This document shows positions 1 through 9,646 of a stretch of 64,000 bases of DNA, one piece after another. Within the stretch, counting starts at the first letter, position 1; each line of letters starts with the position of its first letter. The DNA is taken from assembly GCF_902499555.1 (NCBI RefSeq), contig NZ_CABVMM010000011.1, positions 62,001-126,000 of the forward strand. Direction: 5' to 3'. Origin of the DNA: Mesonia oceanica. Its GTDB lineage: Bacteria; Bacteroidota; Bacteroidia; Flavobacteriales; Flavobacteriaceae. The translations under genes were made by a program, and so were the position numbers. A model generated the notes under the pieces. The model was not told the origin of the DNA and did no database searches. It saw nothing but the letters and a program-made list of their open reading frames with translations.

Positions 1-567
1 GTAGCCGCATTAGATATTGGTATCAAGAAGAATATCCTAAGAAATCTTGCCCAAAAAGGATGTTACATTAAAGTTTTCCCTTTCAATACTTCTTTTGAAG
101 AAATGGAATCGTGGAATCCTGATGGATATTTCTTATCAAATGGTCCTGGAGATCCAGAACCTTTAAAAGATGCAATTGAAGCTACTAAAAAAATCATTGA
201 AAAAGATAAACCATTATTTGGTATATGCTTAGGCCATCAAGTTATTGCATTGGCCAACGGAATCGATACATTTAAGATGCACCATGGGCATCGCGGAATT
301 AATCATCCCGTAAAAAACTTACTTACTGGAAAAGGTGAAATAACCTCTCAAAATCATGGATTTGCCGTAAGTAAAGAATCCTTAGAGAAAAATCCGGATG
401 TGGAAATAACCCATATTCATTTGAATGATCAGACCGTTGCTGGATTGAGAATGAAAAATAAAAACTGTTTTTCAGTTCAATATCATCCAGAAGCCGGTCC
501 CGGACCTAACGATGCACTTTATTTATTCGATCAATTCATTGAGAATATGAAAAAAGTTACCGCATAA
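1..567 (+). CDS. carA: Carbamoyl-phosphate synthase small subunit, C-terminal part (5' end outside window)
   Basis: The reading frame is open from the first base, so only the C-terminal glutaminase half is present. This subunit hydrolyses glutamine and passes ammonia to CarB to make carbamoyl phosphate for pyrimidine and arginine synthesis in the cytoplasm. Visible signatures are the class-I glutamine amidotransferase motifs: SNGPGDP, the nucleophile in GICLGHQ (Cys codon at 226-228) and the His/Glu pair in QYHPEAGPGP near the end. A hairpin terminator follows the stop directly, so it ends a transcription unit; carB is not adjacent downstream. Identification is secure; only the start is missing. 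Confidence 0.95.
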   Translation, partial: VAALDIGIKKNILRNLAQKGCYIKVFPFNTSFEEMESWNPDGYFLSNGPGDPEPLKDAIEATKKIIEKDKPLFGICLGHQVIALANGIDTFKMHHGHRGINHPVKNLLTGKGEITSQNHGFAVSKESLEKNPDVEITHIHLNDQTVAGLRMKNKNCFSVQYHPEAGPGPNDALYLFDQFIENMKKVTA

Positions 568-572
568 AATTA

Positions 573-601
573 AAGCCCTTGAAATTTTCAAGGGTTTTTT
601 T
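573..601 (+). terminator. Intrinsic terminator after carA
   Basis: An inverted repeat (AGCCCTTGAA / TTCAAGGGTT) with a 3-nt loop is followed by a run of T. It begins 6 nt after the carA stop and separates carA from eno. Confidence 0.85.
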
Positions 602-702
602 GTTAACAAAAACGTTTTCGGATGGCTTTAAATTCCAAAATTCATAATTGTTGACATAAATTTAAAAGTATTTAAGCTTTTAAATCATTATCTTGCAGCT
701 AA

Positions 703-2013
<1,311 letters not shown>

Positions 2014-2030
2014 TCTAAGAATATAAATTC

Positions 2031-2065
2031 AAAAAAGAGTCCTATTGAAAAATAGGACTTTTTTT
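2031..2065 (+). terminator. Intrinsic terminator after eno
   Basis: The stem AGTCCTAT / ATAGGACT with a short A-rich loop is followed by seven T. Confidence 0.85.
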
Positions 2066-2225
2066 ATGCGAAAAAATGAATTTTTCTTAATTATTGGATT
2101 AACCTTTTCGATAATAGGAATTTTCTATTGAAATAATCAAAATTATAAAGCCTTCTTAACGGCTATTTAACACTATATTTTGTAAATTAGCGACACTTTA
2201 AATTAAAAATTCAATAATAAATAAA

Positions 2226-3512
2226 ATGTCAAAAACAGCTACGATAGAACTTGACGGGAAAAAATATGAATTTCCTGTTACAGAAGGAACAGAAGGCGAA
2301 AAAGCGATTCAAATTAAATCTTTAAGAGGTGATACCGGTGGACTTATAACATTAGATCCCGGTTTTAAAAACACAGGATCTTGTGAGAGTGCCATTACTT
2401 TCTTAAACGGAGAGGAAGGGATTCTGAGGTACAGAGGATATTCGATTGAAGATTTAGCGGAAAAAGCGAGCTTTTTAGAAGTAGCATATTTATTGATTTT
2501 TGGCGAGCTTCCCACTCAGGAGCAATTAGATAAATTTTACGGAGATATCAAAGAAGAATCTCACGTAGATGAAGAGATGAAGAAAATCTTAGATGGTTTT
2601 CCTAAGACTGCTCACCCAATGGGAGTACTTTCATCATTAACAAGTGCGTTAATTGCATTTAACCCAGGCTCTGTAAACGTAGATTCAGAAGAAGATATGT
2701 ATACGGCTATCGTGAAATTATTAGCTAAGTTTCCGGTATTGGTAGCTTGGACACTAAGAAAAAGAAATAGTAAGCCATTAGATTATGGTGATAGCTCTTT
2801 AAATTATGTAGATAACATCTTAAAAATGATGTTTAAAAAGCCAAATGAAGAGTATAAAGTGAATGCTAAAGTTTCTGAAGCTTTAAACAAATTATTGATT
2901 CTTCATGCAGATCACGAGCAAAACTGTTCTACCTCTACGGTAAGAATCGTAGGTTCATCTCACGCTGGATTGTTTGCTTCAATTTCTGCTGGTATTTCTG
3001 CACTTTGGGGTCCACTTCACGGAGGAGCTAATCAGGCTGTTATCGAAATGCTAGAAGGTATTAAAGAAGACGGAGGCGATACCAAAAAATATATGCAAAA
3101 AGCGAAAGACAAAGAAGATCCATTTAGATTAATGGGCTTTGGTCACCGCGTTTATAAAAACTTTGATCCTCGCGCGAGAATCATCAAAAAATCTGCTGAT
3201 GAAGTATTAGGAGATTTAGGAATTGAGGATCCGGTATTAGACATCGCCAAAGGATTAGAAAAAGAAGCTCTAGAAGACAATTATTTTGTAGAAAGAAAGC
3301 TTTATCCGAACGTAGATTTCTACTCAGGAATTATTTATAGAGCATTAGGGATTCCAACAGAAATGTTTACCGTCATGTTTGCCTTAGGTAGATTACCGGG
3401 ATGGATTGCACAATGGAGAGAAATGAGATTGAAAAAAGAACCAATTGGACGTCCACGTCAGGTGTATATCGGTGAAAACCACAGAGACTTTAAGGATATC
3501 GAAAAAAGATAA
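2226..3512 (+). CDS. gltA: Citrate synthase (type II, hexameric family)
   Basis: Condenses oxaloacetate with acetyl-CoA to citrate, the first step of the TCA cycle. The 428-aa length with an N-terminal ~45-aa extension (KSLRGDTGGLITLDPGF) is typical of Gram-negative type II enzymes. Catalytic regions are visible as LHADHEQN (residues 226-233), GPLHGGANQA (262-271) and GFGHRVYKNFDPRA (304-317), carrying the substrate-binding and catalytic His; the catalytic Asp region is PNVDFYSG near residue 365. It stands alone between two terminators. The acs gene near 57 kb supplies the same acetyl-CoA substrate. Confidence 0.98.
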   Translation: MSKTATIELDGKKYEFPVTEGTEGEKAIQIKSLRGDTGGLITLDPGFKNTGSCESAITFLNGEEGILRYRGYSIEDLAEKASFLEVAYLLIFGELPTQEQLDKFYGDIKEESHVDEEMKKILDGFPKTAHPMGVLSSLTSALIAFNPGSVNVDSEEDMYTAIVKLLAKFPVLVAWTLRKRNSKPLDYGDSSLNYVDNILKMMFKKPNEEYKVNAKVSEALNKLLILHADHEQNCSTSTVRIVGSSHAGLFASISAGISALWGPLHGGANQAVIEMLEGIKEDGGDTKKYMQKAKDKEDPFRLMGFGHRVYKNFDPRARIIKKSADEVLGDLGIEDPVLDIAKGLEKEALEDNYFVERKLYPNVDFYSGIIYRALGIPTEMFTVMFALGRLPGWIAQWREMRLKKEPIGRPRQVYIGENHRDFKDIEKR

Positions 3513-3532
3513 TCATATTATTGTCAATTTTA

Positions 3533-3567
3533 TAAAAGCTTCATAGGAATATGGAGCTTTTTTTATA
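3533..3567 (+). terminator. Intrinsic terminator after gltA
   Basis: The stem AAAGCTTCATA / TATGGAGCTTT has a 4-nt loop and a T-tract. The T-tract runs into the TATATTTG box of the next gene's promoter. Confidence 0.85.
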
Positions 3568-3572
3568 TTTGC
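3565..3572 (+). promoter_or_regulatory. Bacteroidota -7 element TATATTTG before the 3585 gene
   Basis: It matches TAnnTTTG, the -7 consensus of the primary sigma factor in Bacteroidota, and lies only 12 nt before the ATG at 3585. No TTG is found at -33 spacing because the gltA terminator occupies that position. The implied leader is very short. Confidence 0.45.
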
Positions 3573-3584
3573 TAAAAAATAAAA

Positions 3585-4499
3585 ATGCTTTCATTACATA
3601 TCACCAATGAGACCAATCGGCTTAAAGCCGTAGTATTAGGTCTTGCAAGAAACATAGGAGATCAACCAGCTATCGATGATACTTACGATCCCAAATCATT
3701 AGAACACTTAAAAGCCGGTACCTATCCAGAAGAGCAGGATATGGTCAAGGAAATTAAAGCGGTAGAAGACGTATTAAAAAAGTATGACGTTGAAGTTTAC
3801 CGTCCAAAAGTGATTGAAAATTACAATCAGATTTTTTCAAGAGATATAGGTTTTGTGATCGAAGATAAATTTATCATTGCGAATATTTTACCCGATCGTG
3901 AGCGAGAGATTGAAGCCATTCAGCATATTATCGATAGGGTTCCAAAAGAAAATGTAGTACGTTTCCCAGAGGAAGCACATGTGGAAGGTGGCGATGTCAT
4001 GCCACACGGCGATTATATTTTTGTAGGAACTTACCGAGGTGAAGATTATCCCGATTTTATTACTGCGAGAACCAATACAAAAGCTGTAAAAGCCTTAGAA
4101 GAATTATTTCCGAATAAAACCGTCAAGTCGTTCAATCTTAGAAAATCGAATACCGATGCGAAAAATAATGCGTTGCATTTAGATTGTTGTTTTCAGCCGG
4201 TTGGAAAAGACAAAGCCATTATTCATAAGAATGGGTTTTTAGAAGAAGAAGAATACGAGTGGTTGGTGAATTACTTTGGAAAAGAAAATGTATTTGAAAT
4301 TACCAAAGAAGAAATGTATCATATGAACAGTAATATTTTCTCCATTTCTCCTGAGGTAGTCATTTCTGAAAAAAACTTTACACGATTAAACGCTTGGCTT
4401 CGTGAAAATGGAATTACTGTAGAAGAAGTACCTTATGCCGAAATTGCCAAGCAAGAAGGTTTATTACGTTGTTCTACTTTACCGTTAATTCGGGAGTAA
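3585..4499 (+). CDS. Dimethylarginine dimethylaminohydrolase / arginine deiminase superfamily protein
   Basis: 304-aa member of the guanidino-group-modifying (GME, pentein) superfamily. The catalytic architecture is visible: FSRDIGF (residues 84-90), EGGD (134-137) with substrate-binding acids, HLDC (198-201) with the catalytic His, and Cys296 in LLRCSTLPL as nucleophile. Members hydrolyse arginine, methylarginine or citrulline-like guanidines; sequence alone does not fix the substrate. Another pentein gene (CtlX) lies 221 bp downstream on the same strand, suggesting a shared role in arginine/citrulline use. The start is the only ATG between the promoter element and the conserved N-terminus. 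Confidence 0.8.
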   Translation: MLSLHITNETNRLKAVVLGLARNIGDQPAIDDTYDPKSLEHLKAGTYPEEQDMVKEIKAVEDVLKKYDVEVYRPKVIENYNQIFSRDIGFVIEDKFIIANILPDREREIEAIQHIIDRVPKENVVRFPEEAHVEGGDVMPHGDYIFVGTYRGEDYPDFITARTNTKAVKALEELFPNKTVKSFNLRKSNTDAKNNALHLDCCFQPVGKDKAIIHKNGFLEEEEYEWLVNYFGKENVFEITKEEMYHMNSNIFSISPEVVISEKNFTRLNAWLRENGITVEEVPYAEIAKQEGLLRCSTLPLIRE

Positions 4500-4500
4500 T

Positions 4501-4608
4501 CGCGTCAAGGATTGAGCGGTGTGTTTGAGCTCTTTTTTGTTGCCTTGAGCGGAGTCGAAAGGTTTTATAGACAAAAAAAGCGAGTAGCGAAAGCCTGCCC
4601 GGACGCTC
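4501..4608 (+). repeat. Dispersed ~110-bp intergenic repeat, copy A
   Basis: It shares its outer ends with copies at 46438-46557 and 48554-48676: an AGGATTGAGCG-type left end, GAGCTCTTTTT, and a right end AAAAAAAGCGAGTAGCGAAAGCC. The centre is a separate hairpin module, CCTTGAGCGGAGTCGAAAGG, also seen in the 48.6-kb copy. No reading frame of note is present. The rest of the gap to 4720 holds a TTTGAGCGGATTAGAAA fragment resembling the central module and nothing else I can name. Confidence 0.75.
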
Positions 4609-4720
4609 AAAATAAATAACTATATGAATTACTTTGTCAGTTTGAGCGGATTAGAAAAATTTTTAAAATACATTCCGTAAGAGGAGACAAACATTAATTA
4701 TTGTATTAAGAAGAAGAAAA

Positions 4721-5659
4721 ATGAAACAGATTACAGATAGTATTTTAATGATTAGACCCGTTGCTTTTAGAATGAATGAAGAAACGGCGGTAAATAATTA
4801 TTTTCAGAAAAATATTGAAGGAAACGTAGATGAAATTACTCAGAAAGCGCAGCAGGAGTTTGACGATTTTGTATCGAAACTACGTAAAGTAGGTGTAAAT
4901 GTAGTAGTGGTTGATGATATTGCTGAAAATAATACCCCTGATTCCATCTTTCCGAACAACTGGGTTTCTTTTCACGAAACAGGAGATATAGCCCTGTATC
5001 CAATGTTTGCTGAAAATAGAAGGAGAGAACGTCGTGAAGATATTTTACAAAGCTTAGAGGAAGAAGGTTTTGAAATTAAAAATATTGTTGATTATACGGC
5101 GGCGGAAGAAGAGAACATTTTCTTAGAAGGAACGGGGAGTTTACTACTAGACCGTGCTAACGAAAAAGCTTACTGTGCACTTTCTGAACGCGCCGATGAA
5201 GATTTACTTATCGAGTTCTGTGAAGATTTTGAGTACATGCCCATTATTTTTAAAGCGAATCAAACCGTAGACGGTGAACGTAAAGCGATTTACCATACCA
5301 ACGTGATGATGTGCTTGGCAGAAGAGTTTGCGGTAATTTGTTTAGATACCATCGACGATAAAAAGCAACGAAAAGCCGTGATGAATAGTTTGAAAGAAGA
5401 CGGTAAAGAAATTATTACGATTTCTGAAGAGCAAATGCATGAATTTGCCGGAAATATGTTGCAAGTACAAGGAGCATTCAATAAGAAATATTTGGTGATG
5501 AGTGAACGTGCTCACCAAAGTTTAACGACAGACCAAGTGGCTAAAATTGAAAAGCATTGCGAAATTTTAAGCAGCAGTTTGCAAACCATCGAAACCCTTG
5601 GAGGTGGAAGTGCGCGTTGTATGCTCGCTGAAGTTTTCTTGCCAAAAGCTGAAAAATAA
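4721..5659 (+). CDS. ctlX: Citrulline utilization hydrolase CtlX-type amidinotransferase
   Basis: 312-aa pentein-fold hydrolase resembling the CtlX/arginine-deiminase-related proteins of Bacteroidota and Francisella, thought to act on citrulline. Visible motifs are SIFPNNWVSFH (residues 75-85), EGTGSLLLDR (136-145), the His of AIYHTNVMM (192), FAGNMLQV (242-249) and nucleophile Cys300 in GGGSARCMLAE. It is preceded by an A-rich leader rather than a Shine-Dalgarno sequence. Placement beside the other pentein gene at 3585 suggests joint guanidino/ureido metabolism, but no transporter or carbamate kinase is nearby. Confidence 0.85.
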   Translation: MKQITDSILMIRPVAFRMNEETAVNNYFQKNIEGNVDEITQKAQQEFDDFVSKLRKVGVNVVVVDDIAENNTPDSIFPNNWVSFHETGDIALYPMFAENRRRERREDILQSLEEEGFEIKNIVDYTAAEEENIFLEGTGSLLLDRANEKAYCALSERADEDLLIEFCEDFEYMPIIFKANQTVDGERKAIYHTNVMMCLAEEFAVICLDTIDDKKQRKAVMNSLKEDGKEIITISEEQMHEFAGNMLQVQGAFNKKYLVMSERAHQSLTTDQVAKIEKHCEILSSSLQTIETLGGGSARCMLAEVFLPKAEK

Positions 5660-5678
5660 ATTTTTTAAATAGGCGTCT

Positions 5679-5718
5679 TGCTGAAGCTGCCCGTCCAGTA
5701 GGCAGGCTTGATTCAGCA
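5679..5718. repeat. Nested palindromic repeat
   Basis: The outer arms TGCTGAA / TTCAGCA enclose an inner hairpin CTGCC / GGCAG. The outer arms resemble the TGCTGAACTTGTTTC element seen at 34817 and 36871. The inner GTAGGCAGG part recurs at 59801-59818. Confidence 0.5.
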
Positions 5719-5730
5719 TTTTATCTTGAT

Positions 5731-5775
5731 AAACAAAACCTCATAGATTTTTCAAAAATCTATGAGGTTTTGTTT
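5731..5775. terminator. Bidirectional terminator, 22-bp perfect palindrome
   Basis: Positions 5731-5752 and 5754-5775 are exact reverse complements (AACCTCATAGATTTTT core), with A/T tracts at both ends. It serves ctlX on the plus strand and the BCCT gene on the minus strand, whose stop codon is at 5776. Confidence 0.9.
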
Positions 5776-7266
5776 TTACGATTTCAAACTTCGGAAATCT
5801 TTTACCAGTCGAATTCCTATTAAAACACTTAATAATGCAAAAGGGAGTGAAGTGACAATCAACAATTTTTGCATGGCGGTGAGTACATCAATTTCAGCAT
5901 TAAAACTTCCTAAGAGTAAAATGGCTTCGGTGAAAATGAACATTAAAATAGCCCAAACTAATCGATGGGTTTTCTTGGGGTTTTGTTTTCCTTTATCGGT
6001 AAACATACTCAACACATAAATGGCAGAATCTACCGAGGTAATTAGAAAGCCAACTAAGAGAACAATGGTTAAAATAGAAGTTAGCGTAGAAAGTGGATAA
6101 GCTTTAAGAAACACAAAAATAGAAGTGAACACATTATCAAAATCCCCTTGGTAATTATTCATCTGTTCGATAAGCTGAAAAGAGGAAGAGCCAAAAACAC
6201 TAAACCAAAAGAAACTACCTAGTGAGGGGATTAAAATAGCGCCCAAAATCATTTGCCGAATGGTCCTTCCTTTCGAGATTCGGGCGATAAAAATACCGGT
6301 AAACGGTGCCCAAGCTAGCCAAAAAGCCCAATAATAAAGTGTCCAGTCGGTTAAAAATTGCTTTCCGGGATTGTAATTTCCCAAAGCTAAACTCAACGGA
6401 AGAAAATCGATGATGTATTGATAAGTCGCTATCCCAAAATTTTCAAAAATCTGAAGCATATCACTTTGCACAAAAACAAAAAGTAATAGTAGAAATGTTA
6501 ATGCAATGTTCCAATTTGATATTTTTTGAATCCCTTTGTGAATTCCTTGATAGGCAGAAATAAAACCGAAGAGAAAGATGATAAACGTAAATAAATAAGC
6601 AAATGCGTAATCGTTCTCGGTATTGAGCAGAAATGTGAGTCCGCCCTCAATTTGTTCGGTTCCTAGACCAATAGCGGCAACAATTCCGATAACCGTAGTT
6701 AAAACAGTTAATAAATCAATCCCTTTAATTAGTTTACTGCCCTCAAACTGAGGAAAAGCATTACTGAGCAACATCGTCTTTTTTCGAATAAATAAATAAT
6801 AGCCAATTACTAAAGCGAAGAATACATAAAATGCCCAAGCGGTAAATCCCCACTGGTAAAAAGTATATTCCAGTGCCATTACTTCCGCAGAATTATTGCT
6901 AGAAATGGGCGGGTTTTGTTGCATAAATACCGGTTCTTGGACGGCGCGCAATAAAATACCGGCACCCATTCCGGCGCTGTAAAGCATCGCAATCCAAGAT
7001 AAAGTGTCGTACTCTGGTTTTTCTTTTCCGAGTCTTAATTTCCCTAAGGGGGTAAAGACTAAAATAAATAGAAACAAAACACAGCCTAAACCTAACCACA
7101 AGTAAAAACTTCCGAAGAGGTTTCTAATGGTTACCGAGTAAGATTCTATGGTGTAATAAAAGCTTTGCGGAGAAATAAAAATAAAACCTGAAAAAGCTAA
7201 AATAGTCAGAATAGATAAGGCTAAAAGAAGGTTGTTCTTAAAGTAGTCGAGTAAAGATTTAATCAC
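5776..7266 (-). CDS. BCCT-family (betaine/carnitine/choline) transporter
   Basis: 496-aa integral membrane protein with about twelve hydrophobic segments. Family marks are SAGMGAGIL near residue 97 and the tryptophan-rich segment YYWAFWLAWAPFTGIFIARI followed by SKGRT near residue 320. BCCT carriers move quaternary ammonium compounds such as glycine betaine with Na+ or H+ and often serve osmoprotection; the substrate here is not determinable. The ATG overlaps the stop of the upstream SDR/DUF2867 gene by 4 nt (ATGA), so the two are translationally coupled. The C-terminus ends at the shared terminator. Confidence 0.92.
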   Translation of the reverse strand: MIKSLLDYFKNNLLLALSILTILAFSGFIFISPQSFYYTIESYSVTIRNLFGSFYLWLGLGCVLFLFILVFTPLGKLRLGKEKPEYDTLSWIAMLYSAGMGAGILLRAVQEPVFMQQNPPISSNNSAEVMALEYTFYQWGFTAWAFYVFFALVIGYYLFIRKKTMLLSNAFPQFEGSKLIKGIDLLTVLTTVIGIVAAIGLGTEQIEGGLTFLLNTENDYAFAYLFTFIIFLFGFISAYQGIHKGIQKISNWNIALTFLLLLFVFVQSDMLQIFENFGIATYQYIIDFLPLSLALGNYNPGKQFLTDWTLYYWAFWLAWAPFTGIFIARISKGRTIRQMILGAILIPSLGSFFWFSVFGSSSFQLIEQMNNYQGDFDNVFTSIFVFLKAYPLSTLTSILTIVLLVGFLITSVDSAIYVLSMFTDKGKQNPKKTHRLVWAILMFIFTEAILLLGSFNAEIDVLTAMQKLLIVTSLPFALLSVLIGIRLVKDFRSLKS

Positions 7267-8693
7267 TTGGCAGCCGCAATTTCATTCAACATTCCCTTAA
7301 AGATAAAAAAATGAAACGGAAGCATACTATACCAATAAGCTCTTCCGGCAATTCCCCTGGGTCTAAACGTGGCGGTTTGGTGTACAATTCCTTCCTCGTC
7401 AATACAGAATTCTAACCAAGCTTCTCCAGGAACGCGCATTTCAGCAAACAATAAGAGCCTGTTATTTTCTTTATCGGCTAAAAGCACACGCCAAAAGTCG
7501 AGTGAATCTCCGGTATTAATTTTATTATTATGTGTTCTGCCACGACGCAATCCTACACCGCCAAAAAGTTTATCGAGAAAACCTCTGAATTTCCATAAAG
7601 AATTGGCGTAATACCAACCATTTTTGCCACCAATGCTCCAGATTTTTTCTAATGAAACTTTTGGATCTTCTGCTTTTTGTTGCTGAACATCACGCAAACA
7701 ACCATGGGTAGGAACCTGAATGTACTTATTCAAATCTTTTTGCCTGTATCTTCCGCTAGATTTAGAATCTTTCCAGCTAGAAACCACTTGATTTTGTTCA
7801 ATTTTATCGAAGGCCATTTTGATTGCTTCTTCATAAGAAATAGGTTCAATATTTAACATTTCTTGTAAACGCGTATCTTTAGAAATTACTTCTACCGTCA
7901 TACTGTCCACTAAGTTTACGGCAAGTTTATAGGAGGTGGAAGTCACAAAATACAACCAATAGGAAGAGAGTCTTGGCGTCATAAAAGGAACTCCGATAAT
8001 GTGTAATTTTAATCCCCTAATTTTAGAATATTGAAGCATCATTTTTTTGTAAGTCAATACTTCTGGGCCACCAATATCAAAAGCTTCATCATAACACTTT
8101 TCGTTACCCAAAACACCGGAGAGGTATTGCAAGACATTTCTAATCGCGATAGGTTGTGTTTTGGTGTCTACCCATCGTGGGGTAATCATAAACGGAAGTT
8201 TCTCACATAAATCTCTGATAATTTCAAAAGAGGAACTTCCTGAACCTACTACAATTCCAGCTTGCAAACATGTAAGATGAAAATTGCCTTCCTGTAAAAT
8301 TTCACCAACCTTTTTGCGGGAACTTAAATGCTTAGAACTTTCCTTATCATTGGTCATTCCGGTAAGAAAAATAACTTGCCTAGCATTGACAGGTTCTAAA
8401 TAGTGGTTGAAATTTTCTGCGGCTTGTGCTTCTTTTTCATCAAAATCTTTGGTAGAAGTTGTCATGGAATGAATCAAATAATACGCTGCATCAATATCTG
8501 TGGGAAGTAAGTTGGGTTTTACTTCTTCTAGAAAATCAATCTCTACAATTTCGATTTCTTTTTTTACTTCAGGGTCTACCGATAGTCGGTCGGCACTTCT
8601 TACTGCGCAGACAACTTCGTGGCCTTGCTCTAAAAGTAAAGTCAATAATCGCATTCCTATATATCCATTAGCACCGGTAAGAAGAATTTTCAT
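7263..8693 (-). CDS. SDR-family NAD(P)-binding protein with C-terminal DUF2867
   Basis: 476 aa in two parts. Residues 1 to about 300 form an atypical short-chain dehydrogenase/NmrA-like Rossmann domain with GANGYIG at 7-13. About 335-476 matches the DUF2867 type (GGKNGWYYANSLWKFRGFLD, GLRRGRTHN, DFWRVL). The reaction is unknown; related proteins are annotated as NAD(P)H-binding oxidoreductases. It is the first gene of a two-gene unit and overlaps the BCCT transporter start by 4 nt. Fused DUF2867 is the usual full-length form, so nothing looks truncated. Confidence 0.85.
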   Translation of the reverse strand: MKILLTGANGYIGMRLLTLLLEQGHEVVCAVRSADRLSVDPEVKKEIEIVEIDFLEEVKPNLLPTDIDAAYYLIHSMTTSTKDFDEKEAQAAENFNHYLEPVNARQVIFLTGMTNDKESSKHLSSRKKVGEILQEGNFHLTCLQAGIVVGSGSSSFEIIRDLCEKLPFMITPRWVDTKTQPIAIRNVLQYLSGVLGNEKCYDEAFDIGGPEVLTYKKMMLQYSKIRGLKLHIIGVPFMTPRLSSYWLYFVTSTSYKLAVNLVDSMTVEVISKDTRLQEMLNIEPISYEEAIKMAFDKIEQNQVVSSWKDSKSSGRYRQKDLNKYIQVPTHGCLRDVQQQKAEDPKVSLEKIWSIGGKNGWYYANSLWKFRGFLDKLFGGVGLRRGRTHNNKINTGDSLDFWRVLLADKENNRLLLFAEMRVPGEAWLEFCIDEEGIVHQTATFRPRGIAGRAYWYSMLPFHFFIFKGMLNEIAAAK

Positions 8694-8762
8694 GAGTCAA
8701 TTTTCCAAGAAAATTACAATTAAATACTTAACTTTCGGTACTTTTTAAGATGGGTTTATAAA

Positions 8763-8966
8763 ATGAAGAATACATTAAAAATCGTTTTGCTGTTAGTTGG
8801 AGCTGTATTAATTGGCTATGGAATATACACCCTGCTATTTCCGCACGTTTCTTTAGAAAATGGAACAGAAAAAGTAATGGCTGAAAACGATGCCACACAA
8901 TCTTTCGCCATGATTTGCTTAGGAATTCTTTCTTTAGTTTGCGGGATTGCTTTTAGAAAACGATAG
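8763..8966 (+). CDS. Small two-helix membrane protein (67 aa), unknown function
   Basis: Two hydrophobic helices (about residues 5-26 and 47-64) flank a short acidic loop, SLENGTEKVMAEND; the C-terminus is basic (FRKR). It resembles small DUF3185-like membrane proteins, but I cannot assign a family. The interval 8808-8966 is repeated almost exactly at 10294-10452 without its start codon, with a constant offset of 1486 bp and only a few substitutions. The next gene starts 14 nt after the stop. Confidence 0.7.
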   Translation: MKNTLKIVLLLVGAVLIGYGIYTLLFPHVSLENGTEKVMAENDATQSFAMICLGILSLVCGIAFRKR

Positions 8967-8980
8967 TTCACTTTATTTAT

Positions 8981-9646
8981 ATGAAAAATATACTTTTTAC
9001 ACTTTTATTCCTTCTGCCTTTTATTACGTATTCTCAAAAAGTAGGAGGTGGTGCCTTTGCAATTAATCCTTTTCATGAAGCAAAAGTAGAAACGCGATCT
9101 GGAGAGATTATAGAAGGGGTTGCGAGGCTAAACTTAAATAATGAGATTGTATTTAAAGAGGATATAGATGCCGATAAGATTTTTTATAATTATAAAACAG
9201 CAAAGTCTGTTGATTTAACGATTGAAGGAGAACAGAAAAAATATGCTTACAAGATTGTCGATGGAGTTGCCTACCCACACGCTATTAAATTATTAGAAGT
9301 TTTTACTGAAGGAAATGTGATTCTTTATTTTAAGAAAAAAACAACTACTGATGCCTTTGCAGGTCAAAATTTTGCTAACGAAATGTCTCAAGGAGTGAAT
9401 AATTCAGTTTCTAACAATGTGTTGAAAGATGTTAAATACACCAATTTCGATTATTATTTAGGAGTTCCCGGTCAAGATTTAGTGACCGATTTGAGAAACG
9501 GAAATACCTATTCAAAACGTTTTAAAACAATCGCTAAAAATTATTTTAGCGATTGTTCCGATTTAATGAATAAAATTAAGAGTAAGTATTTTAAGCGTTA
9601 TGAAATAAGGTCGATTGTGAATTATTACAATAACGATTGCCAATAA
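8981..9646 (+). CDS. Secreted protein of unknown function (221 aa)
   Basis: N-terminal signal peptide (MKNILFTLLFLLPFITYSQ). The mature part has a beta-rich N-terminal half (ETRSGEIIEGVARL) and a lysine-rich C-terminal half ending in a pattern with two Cys (YFSDCSDLM and NYYNNDC). A similar layout (signal, an ITERGNRLEVFI-like strand segment, then LKCD and AYNSC cysteines) occurs at the start of the beta-barrel protein at 51549-52730, so the two may share a domain. No function is assigned. It sits where the degenerate duplication block begins, and its stop abuts the marC relic on the other strand. Confidence 0.65.
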   Translation: MKNILFTLLFLLPFITYSQKVGGGAFAINPFHEAKVETRSGEIIEGVARLNLNNEIVFKEDIDADKIFYNYKTAKSVDLTIEGEQKKYAYKIVDGVAYPHAIKLLEVFTEGNVILYFKKKTTTDAFAGQNFANEMSQGVNNSVSNNVLKDVKYTNFDYYLGVPGQDLVTDLRNGNTYSKRFKTIAKNYFSDCSDLMNKIKSKYFKRYEIRSIVNYYNNDCQ

